The position numbers and the translations under genes are program-made. From Corynebacterium durum (lineage in GTDB: Bacteria; Actinomycetota; Actinomycetes; Mycobacteriales; Mycobacteriaceae), in assembly GCF_030408675.1 (NCBI RefSeq), contig NZ_CP047200.1, forward strand, positions 1,984,001 to 2,048,000: a stretch of 64,000 nt of DNA, in the 5' to 3' direction. How positions within the stretch are numbered: position 1 is the first letter of the stretch; the number at the start of each line of letters is the position of its first letter. Under the pieces are notes generated by a model. It did not search any database, was not told the DNA's origin, and was given only the letters and a program-made list of their open reading frames with translations. Below are positions 59,433 to 64,000 of this stretch, piece by piece.

Positions 59433-59874
59433 ACACAATCCTCTTCCCCACCTGCATAAACGCCTCCCGAATATGTGCGCCATCCAACCCTGGACATTCC
59501 CCAGACTCAGACTCAGACACCTCACTCAAAAGCCTCTCTACCTCTGCCCCGAACGCCTCACTAGCGAAATCAAGCAATTCCTGTCCCTTATCGGTGATCA
59601 CGGCGAAGACGCCCCGGCCGTCGTGGGGGCAGGTGTCCCGCAGGGACAGTCCTTTTGCCTCCAACCTCCCCAAAAGCCTGGTCACAGAGCTTTGATTGAG
59701 TCCGACTTTCGCAGCGAGGTCGTTGACTCGCAGTTCGCGCGTCGGGGATTCCGCCAGGTACATCAGCGCCCAGTATTCAGTCAGGCCCACGCCGTGGTGC
59801 GTGGTGAGCCATTTGCCCAGGCGGGCGTCGATAAGCGAGGCGAATACCGACACCTCGGCCCATTTCTTCTCCAT
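59431..59874 (-). CDS. MarR-family transcriptional regulator
   Basis: 147 residues from ATG 59874 (a GTG one codon earlier is possible). Winged-helix core 'LTEYWALMYLAESPTRELRVNDLAAKVGLNQSSVTRLLGRLEAKGLSLRDTCPHDGRGVFAVITDKG' with the wing DGRGVF. Third gene of a leftward operon MFS-ArsR-MarR (6-nt gap to ArsR). May control this operon and/or the nitroreductase. Its 3' end abuts mosaic repeat copy 3. Confidence 0.88.
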   Translation of the reverse strand: MEKKWAEVSVFASLIDARLGKWLTTHHGVGLTEYWALMYLAESPTRELRVNDLAAKVGLNQSSVTRLLGRLEAKGLSLRDTCPHDGRGVFAVITDKGQELLDFASEAFGAEVERLLSEVSESESGECPGLDGAHIREAFMQVGKRIV

Positions 59875-59880
59875 CACCGA

Positions 59881-60240
59881 CTACTCGTGCGCCGGCTCGC
59901 CGGTCATTTGATGGTCGGCGTGGTTCAGTGATTCGAACACCAATCGGGTGAGGTGGCCGTCGTCAACGCGGTAGATGACGCTACGCCCCACCCGGCGCGT
60001 CTGCACCAGGCCACCGAGCCGCAGCTTGGCCAAATGCTGGCTGACCACGGTGCGCGCCACACCAGTGACCTCCACCAGTTCAGTGACGTTGCGTTCCCGT
60101 TCCGACAGCAGCCACAGAATGTGCAGGCGCGTTGGCTCTGCAAGAAGTTTCAGCGTGCCAGTGGCGGAGTCGAAAATCCCAGATTCCGCATCAATATCAT
60201 GGACGAACGATGGTTCGGTGGACTGGGGCTGGGCGCTCAT
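59881..60240 (-). CDS. ArsR/SmtB-family repressor with CzrA-like alpha-5 metal site
   Basis: 119 residues. Winged helix: 'LKLLAEPTRLHILWLLSERERNVTELVEVTGVARTVVSQHLAKLRLGGLVQTRRVGRSVIYRV'. No ELCVC alpha-3 cysteines, so not an arsenic/lead/cadmium alpha-3 sensor. The last helix has D-x-H-x10-H-x2-H ('DDGHLTRLVFESLNHADH'), with the spacing of the CzrA alpha-5 zinc/cobalt site. It should repress its own operon and release on Zn, Co or Ni (family knowledge; metal not decidable). Starts 9 nt after the MFS gene. Confidence 0.9.
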   Translation of the reverse strand: MSAQPQSTEPSFVHDIDAESGIFDSATGTLKLLAEPTRLHILWLLSERERNVTELVEVTGVARTVVSQHLAKLRLGGLVQTRRVGRSVIYRVDDGHLTRLVFESLNHADHQMTGEPAHE

Positions 60241-60249
60241 AATGTAAAA

Positions 60250-61512
60250 CTATACATCCTTATCTACATGCACCGACGGCCACACATTCGCCGCCGCGAT
60301 CAGGGCGAACCCAGCGATCAGCGCCAGCAGCAACGACGTCCACCCCAACCCAAGCGCCGCACCACACCATCCTGCCAGCGGATATGTGAGCATGTAGCAC
60401 GCGTGCGAGAGGGAAAACTGCGCGGCGAACACTGATCCAAGTTCCTCGTCAGCCACGTTGCGGCGAATCACCTGTCCCATCGGGGTCGCGAGTGCAGACA
60501 TCGACATCCCCAGCACAAACCACAGTGAGATGAACACGGGCCAGGTGGGCGCGGCGTCGATAAGCAGGAAAAGCCCCAGCAAACCCGCAACGGCGCCGCC
60601 CGCGCCGCCGAACAGCGTCACATGCAAACGCAGGTGCGGAATAAGCAGCGCCATCACAATCGACCCAGCCCCGCACGCACCGAGCAGCACCGCCACATCA
60701 GATTCGGAACGCCCCAGCTGCCCGCGCACCAGCACCACCGTGTTCACCAGCACCAGCGCCGTCGGCGCAGCCAGCGCAAGATTCAACGCCAGCACCCCAC
60801 GCAGCTCTGGGAGGCGCAGCATCGTCACCATGCCTTCCCGCACACGTCGCGACACACTTTCCCGCTTATCGACGCCCAGACTCCCCGAGCCTGCAACCAT
60901 CGTCGCCGACCCCACGAAGCCCACCGCCGCAACGGCAAATACCTGGCCACGGGACGCAAACGACAACAGCATCGCGGCCAACACGGGACTCAAAATCTGC
61001 TCAAGATCATAAGCAATGCGCGACAAAGACAAGGCCGAGGTGTACTCGTTTTGGTTATTAATGATGCGCGGAATCAGCGCCTGGAACGTGGGAGTAAACG
61101 TCGCGGCAGCCATCTGCAGAACCGCCACCGCCACGTACACCTGCGCCTCCGAGGTGATAAACGGCAAACTACACCCCACCGCTATGCGAATGATGTCGCT
61201 GCCCACCAGCACAGCCTTCACCGGGAAGCGAGCAAAAAATGCCGACAACCACGGGCCCGCACACACATAAATCAGAATCTTGATCGTGAGCGCCATCGAC
61301 ACCACCGCGCCCGCGCGGTCGCCCGCTATATCGAAGGCGAGAAGCCCAAGGCCAACGTTTAATAGGCCCGTTGCCGTCAACGCCAACACGTGGGCGGTGA
61401 AAAGGCGCCTGTAGATGGAGTTTTTCAGCGGGGTGAGAAGGGTAGTTTTTGTTTCTTGCGAGGTGTGCGTCTGGGTACTTGGTGTGTGTGATTGTGGCGT
61501 GTGCGTGGTCAT
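60250..61512 (-). CDS. MFS transporter, probable exporter
   Basis: 420 residues from ATG 61512, which follows GAGGCGCAG; upstream in-frame ATG 61545 lacks a ribosome site. Thr/Gln-rich N-terminus then about 12 helices; 'FAHVLALTATGLLNVGLGLLAFDIAGDRAGAVVSMALTIKI'-type segments and 'RREGMVTMLRLPELRG' between the halves fit the MFS_3/enterobactin-exporter-like group. Directly upstream of, and co-directional with, an ArsR metal sensor and a MarR regulator, so metal- or drug-responsive efflux is likely. Several GGCGTCGATAAGC 13-mers fall in this gene (60553, 60864). Confidence 0.87.
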   Translation of the reverse strand: MTTHTPQSHTPSTQTHTSQETKTTLLTPLKNSIYRRLFTAHVLALTATGLLNVGLGLLAFDIAGDRAGAVVSMALTIKILIYVCAGPWLSAFFARFPVKAVLVGSDIIRIAVGCSLPFITSEAQVYVAVAVLQMAAATFTPTFQALIPRIINNQNEYTSALSLSRIAYDLEQILSPVLAAMLLSFASRGQVFAVAAVGFVGSATMVAGSGSLGVDKRESVSRRVREGMVTMLRLPELRGVLALNLALAAPTALVLVNTVVLVRGQLGRSESDVAVLLGACGAGSIVMALLIPHLRLHVTLFGGAGGAVAGLLGLFLLIDAAPTWPVFISLWFVLGMSMSALATPMGQVIRRNVADEELGSVFAAQFSLSHACYMLTYPLAGWCGAALGLGWTSLLLALIAGFALIAAANVWPSVHVDKDV

Positions 61513-61568
61513 CTGCGCCTCGGTTTCGCGGCCCGTGCGTTTCATGCGGTTTATATTGCTTATGTGCG

Positions 61569-61582
61569 TAAGTGTGCACTTA
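61569..61582 (-). promoter_or_regulatory. Operator-like TAAGTG-TG-CACTTA upstream of MFS/ArsR/MarR operon
   Basis: Inverted repeat with 6-bp arms and a 2-bp centre, 57-70 nt before the chosen MFS start and next to AT-rich promoter-like DNA (AATATAAACC on the minus strand). ArsR-family sites are typically 12-2-12 or shorter palindromes of this style. Assignment to the operon's ArsR protein is inference. Confidence 0.45.
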
Positions 61583-61685
61583 TGTGATGATTGTAGGCTT
61601 ACCTTCAATGTCACACAAGGGGCGGGCGCATGGCAGGGGTGCATACTACGTGCTGGGGTTTCGCGATAATTGCAACACACCCTGC

Positions 61686-61925
61686 GAAGTGTGCTTATAC
61701 TCAAGCACGACAACGGGGTGTTTTGCGGCTTGGAGATAAGCACACTTCACGATTGTCATCTAGGTCCACCGCGAGGCACGAAAACAGGGCGTTTCCGTAC
61801 CTGGCAGTAGACCTTTTTCTATGCAAATCTTTGCACTAACGTTGTTCAATGCCCGCCCTGCAAAATGTGCTTACGCCCAAGCCCAAAAACACCCCGTTTT
61901 GCGGCTTGAAGATAAGCATATTTCA
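61686..61925 (-). repeat. Mosaic hairpin repeat, copy 4 (modules A'-B'-C'-A')
   Basis: Between the MFS and dgt genes. First module A' has perfect 13-bp arms GAAGTGTGCTTAT (61686-61698) / ATAAGCACACTTC (61736-61748) and its core is in the opposite sense (ACAACGGGGTGTTTTGCGG). Module B' (61761-61815) runs TAGGTCCACC to AGTAGACCTT. C' is TGCAAATCTTTGCACTAACG followed by TTGTTCAATGCCCGCC, a truncated E'. A second A' (about 61864-61924) has core AAAACACCCCGTTTTGCGG. D is absent. The rest of the 440-nt gap is promoter DNA of the MFS gene. Confidence 0.88.
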
Positions 61926-61952
61926 CGCAACCCCAGCAGCAGTCTTCCCCGC

Positions 61953-63194
61953 TCACCCCAGCAGCAGGTCGCCGCAGTCGCGGGCGAGCCGTTCGAGGCG
62001 GGATTCCGTCATGGAGGCGATTTGGTCGATGATCACGCGCTGGCGCTGAGCATCGGTGTCGGCGGAGATGTACCAGTCGCTAAACATGGGGTCGAGCGAA
62101 CCCGGCGCGCCAAGCGTGAGGTAGTCGTAGACTCGGTAAATGCGGTCGCGTTGCCGGTCTTGGCGTTTTTGATGGAGCGGGTTGTCCATGACGTAGAGAA
62201 CGGCAATTGTCTTGAGCAGTTGCACCTCGGCGGCAGCCTCAGCCGGAACAACCAAACCACCTCCACCGGCGGCTTTGGTCGCTGCGATGGTTCCGCCGAC
62301 GTAGCGTCCAACAAGCTCGGACGTCATGGTTTTCAGCGCGGCGAGTGAACGGAAACTGCCGTCGTAGTCGGCGGCGGCCGCAACAACGGGAAGTTGGCGG
62401 AGTCGTCCTGCGGCTTCGACGAGCAGGTCGGCAGAACCGCCGAAGGCGCGTTGCCCTTTTTCGGCGAGCGCGGCGAGTTCGACAAGATCCCACAGCACAC
62501 TGAGGCTGACGCGCCCAGAAAGTATGCCGTCTTCGACGTCGTGGACGGAGTACGCAATGTCGTCGGAGGCATCCATGACCTGGGCTTCCACGCTGACACC
62601 CGCAGGCATCGAAGAACCATCCAGTATCCAATCAAGTATGTGCTGGTCTTCAACATAAGCCCCGTATTTCGTGCGCTCCACCCCATCGGAACCAACTTTC
62701 GGCCAGGGGTATTTGCTGGCTGCTCGGAGCGCGGCACGGGTGAGGTTGAGCCCGAAGGATTCGTCCTCGTCGGAGATGATTTTGGGTTCGAGGCGGCTGA
62801 GTATTCGCAGGGTTTGGGCGTTGCCTTCGAAGCCGCCGCATTGGTCGGCAAGCATGTTCAGGGCTACTTCCCCGTTGTGCCCGTAGGGCGGGTGCCCGAT
62901 GTCGTGGCTGAGTGCCGCGAGTTCGGCGAGGTCGGGGTCAACCCCGATGCCGCTGCCAATGCCACGCGCAATTTGGGCGACTTCGAGGGAGTGCGTGAGT
63001 CGTGTTCGGGGGGTGTCGCCGTCGCGGGGACCTACGACCTGGGTTTTGTCGGCGAGGCGTCGTAAAGCGGCGGAGTGGAGGACGCGGGCGCGGTCGCGGT
63101 TGAAGGCTCCCCGGCCGTCGGGGTTGTCGTATTGGCTTTGTTTGAGTGGTTCGGGGTAGCGTCGCTCCACGTCTTTGTCCGTGTAGTGGCGCAT
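61953..63194 (-). CDS. dgt: Deoxyguanosinetriphosphate triphosphohydrolase-like protein
   Basis: 413 residues, HD-domain dNTP triphosphohydrolase (Dgt type 2). HD residues: 'PRTRLTHSLEVAQIARGIG', 'LSHDIGHPPYGHNGEVALN' and 'MDASDDIAYSVHDVEDG'. N-terminal 'GRGAFNRDRARVLHSAALRRLADKTQV' is typical. Hydrolyses dNTPs to nucleosides and triphosphate, balancing pools. Immediately follows the YdcF-like gene on the same strand (stop of YdcF abuts its start), and mosaic copy 4 lies just past its stop. Confidence 0.93.
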   Translation of the reverse strand: MRHYTDKDVERRYPEPLKQSQYDNPDGRGAFNRDRARVLHSAALRRLADKTQVVGPRDGDTPRTRLTHSLEVAQIARGIGSGIGVDPDLAELAALSHDIGHPPYGHNGEVALNMLADQCGGFEGNAQTLRILSRLEPKIISDEDESFGLNLTRAALRAASKYPWPKVGSDGVERTKYGAYVEDQHILDWILDGSSMPAGVSVEAQVMDASDDIAYSVHDVEDGILSGRVSLSVLWDLVELAALAEKGQRAFGGSADLLVEAAGRLRQLPVVAAAADYDGSFRSLAALKTMTSELVGRYVGGTIAATKAAGGGGLVVPAEAAAEVQLLKTIAVLYVMDNPLHQKRQDRQRDRIYRVYDYLTLGAPGSLDPMFSDWYISADTDAQRQRVIIDQIASMTESRLERLARDCGDLLLG

Positions 63195-63845
63195 TTACGT
63201 GTCCTTTCTGCGGAGCGCGTCGTGGCGGGCTTTTCGGGAGGGCCGGAGGGTTTCGGCGATGGTTCGGAGTTGGTTTTCCGCCCATTCAGCCCACCGCACA
63301 TTGATGAGTCTGAGGTCAAGGACGACCAGGCCGGAGCATTCGTGCAGGACTGTCCATAGCCATCGCTTGCCTATTTTACGGGTCGGCGCGTAAGGGGTCG
63401 GCGAGGGCCGCGCGTCCAGGCCCAGGCGACGGGCGATGCTGGTGGCGCGGAGGCTGTGGTTGGGGTCGGTAATCACCAGCACCCGCCCCGAGTTGTGTTG
63501 GGCCACCGCGCTTATCGACGCCCAGCTGTCCGAGCCCTCCTCCACCGCAACGATGGCGTCCTCCCGCACGCCGCGTTCTATCAGGTAGCGCTTCCCGACG
63601 GCCGCCTCAGTAAACGCATCACCAGGGAGTTTCCCGCCGCAGGTGAATACTCTCTGCCCTGGTTGCCAGATTTCTGCCGCATGGTCGAGGCGCGCCGCAA
63701 ATTGCCGCGACGGGACGCCGTTGTATTGTGCCGTGCCGAGGATGAGCAGGGCGTCGATAAGCGAGGGATCGTTGCGGACACGGCGGGCGGAGTAGCCGAG
63801 GACGCGCGCGGGGTAGCTGAGCACCACGAGCAGGAGAATCTTCAT
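63195..63845 (-). CDS. YdcF-like (DUF218) protein
   Basis: 216 residues. DUF218 features: 'DALLILGTAQYNGVPSRQFAARLDHAAEIW', 'VFTCGGKLPGDAFTEAAVGKRYLIERGV', 'SWASISAVAQHNSGRVLVITDPNHSLRA'. A short hydrophobic N-terminus (MKILLLVVLSYPARVLGYSA) suggests membrane association. Members are linked to envelope polysaccharide metabolism and vancomycin susceptibility (SanA). Two 13-mers lie within it (63510, 63750). Confidence 0.87.
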   Translation of the reverse strand: MKILLLVVLSYPARVLGYSARRVRNDPSLIDALLILGTAQYNGVPSRQFAARLDHAAEIWQPGQRVFTCGGKLPGDAFTEAAVGKRYLIERGVREDAIVAVEEGSDSWASISAVAQHNSGRVLVITDPNHSLRATSIARRLGLDARPSPTPYAPTRKIGKRWLWTVLHECSGLVVLDLRLINVRWAEWAENQLRTIAETLRPSRKARHDALRRKDT

Positions 63846-63856
63846 GCTAACAACGA

Positions 63857-63862
63857 TATAAT
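63857..63862 (+). promoter_or_regulatory. -10 element TATAAT for the last gene
   Basis: Perfect TATAAT 9 nt before the ATG at 63872; transcription would start at or within a base or two of the start codon, so the mRNA is probably leaderless or nearly so. Confidence 0.6.
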
Positions 63863-63871
63863 GTGGCAGTT

Positions 63872-64000
63872 ATGAACCGACTTCGTCTTGTCGCTGTCAG
63901 TGCCCTCATCGCGTGCGCGCCGCTTGCCGCTGGGCCGTGGATCGCTGAACCGGTGGCGGTCGCGCAGGCCCCCGCCACCTACACGGACGTGGTGACCGAC
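63872..64000 (+). CDS. Secreted protein, N-terminal fragment (cut by window edge)
   Basis: 43 residues visible. 'RLVAVSALIACAPLAAGPW' then 'VAVAQAPATYTDVVTD': a signal peptide with cleavage near AQA, then the start of a mature domain whose TYTDVVTD resembles the opening of TPM/Psb32-type domains (too short to be sure). Divergent from the YdcF-like gene, 26 nt apart. Confidence 0.6.
   Translation, partial: MNRLRLVAVSALIACAPLAAGPWIAEPVAVAQAPATYTDVVTD

Noticed and set aside
61630..61839. Short frames within mosaic repeats giving similar peptides
   Set aside because: Similarity follows from repeated DNA; no ribosome sites, and the frame is broken differently in each copy.

Overview
The window is a chromosomal segment of an actinobacterium, almost certainly a Corynebacterium. 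The evidence is a homodimeric E1 pyruvate dehydrogenase (aceE), glnA2-glnE, panB, a HmuO-type heme oxygenase with a DtxR-like box, an actinobacterial-type RNase P RNA, a fused RNase HI/histidine phosphatase, and moderately high GC with frequent GTG starts and weak Shine-Dalgarno sites. No rRNA, CRISPR array, transposase or prophage module was seen. Three tRNA genes (Val, Asn, Ile2) and rnpB are present.

Layout. 1-4.2 kb: an OsmC-like protein and an acyl-CoA dehydrogenase-like flavoprotein diverge from an NrtA/CmpA-type ABC importer (Tat lipoprotein, permease, ATPase) across an operator-rich spacer. 4.2-6.3 kb: a small AAA ATPase and two lineage-specific proteins. 6.6-9.7 kb: anaerobic ribonucleotide reductase nrdDG and heme oxygenase. 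9.9-37.3 kb: a conserved actinobacterial core whose order parallels M. tuberculosis Rv2221c-Rv2244: glnE, glnA2, panB, a CYTH-CHAD protein, rnpB, RNase H/phosphatase, zinc ribbon, Nif3, cobC-like, HAD phosphatase, low-molecular-weight tyrosine phosphatase, SURF1, cobD-like, DUF3052, aceE and an acyl carrier protein. Accessory genes interrupt it: an AraC regulator, a wall-anchored-looking protein coupled to a thioesterase, and mosaic repeats. 37.3-53 kb: transporters, a secretory lipase, a secreted beta-propeller, a secreted trypsin-like protease, a nonsense-interrupted glutaminase, an ATPase locus with a giant hairpin and phased TATCG repeats, and a RhuM-Doc fusion. 53-64 kb: two tRNAs, a short AT-richer stretch with a gene remnant, dnaG, a secreted guanyl-type RNase, a nitroreductase, an MFS/ArsR/MarR operon, dgt and a YdcF-like protein.

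How genes work together. glnA2 and glnE (nitrogen assimilation and its control), nrdDG (dNTP synthesis without oxygen), dgt (dNTP hydrolysis), dnaG, rnpB and aceE are housekeeping. hmuO looks iron-repressed. The ArsR protein of the MFS operon carries a CzrA-like alpha-5 metal site, so that operon is probably metal-responsive.

Most unusual. (1) Four intergenic copies of a mosaic element built from distinct hairpin modules. Three of the module types share the same inner stem-loop, approximately CGAAAAC-ACCCY-GTTTTCG. (2) A 13-mer, GGCGTCGAKAMGC, occurs at least 19 times in 64 kb, in genes (several reading frames) and between genes. (3) A hairpin with about 30-bp arms sits beside six phased TATCG pentamers in front of an ATPase gene. 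(4) Several genes for key proteins have lost expected residues: the primase zinc ligands, the GalK catalytic motif, and glutaminase through an in-frame TGA. All family assignments were made by reading the sequence and were not checked against databases.
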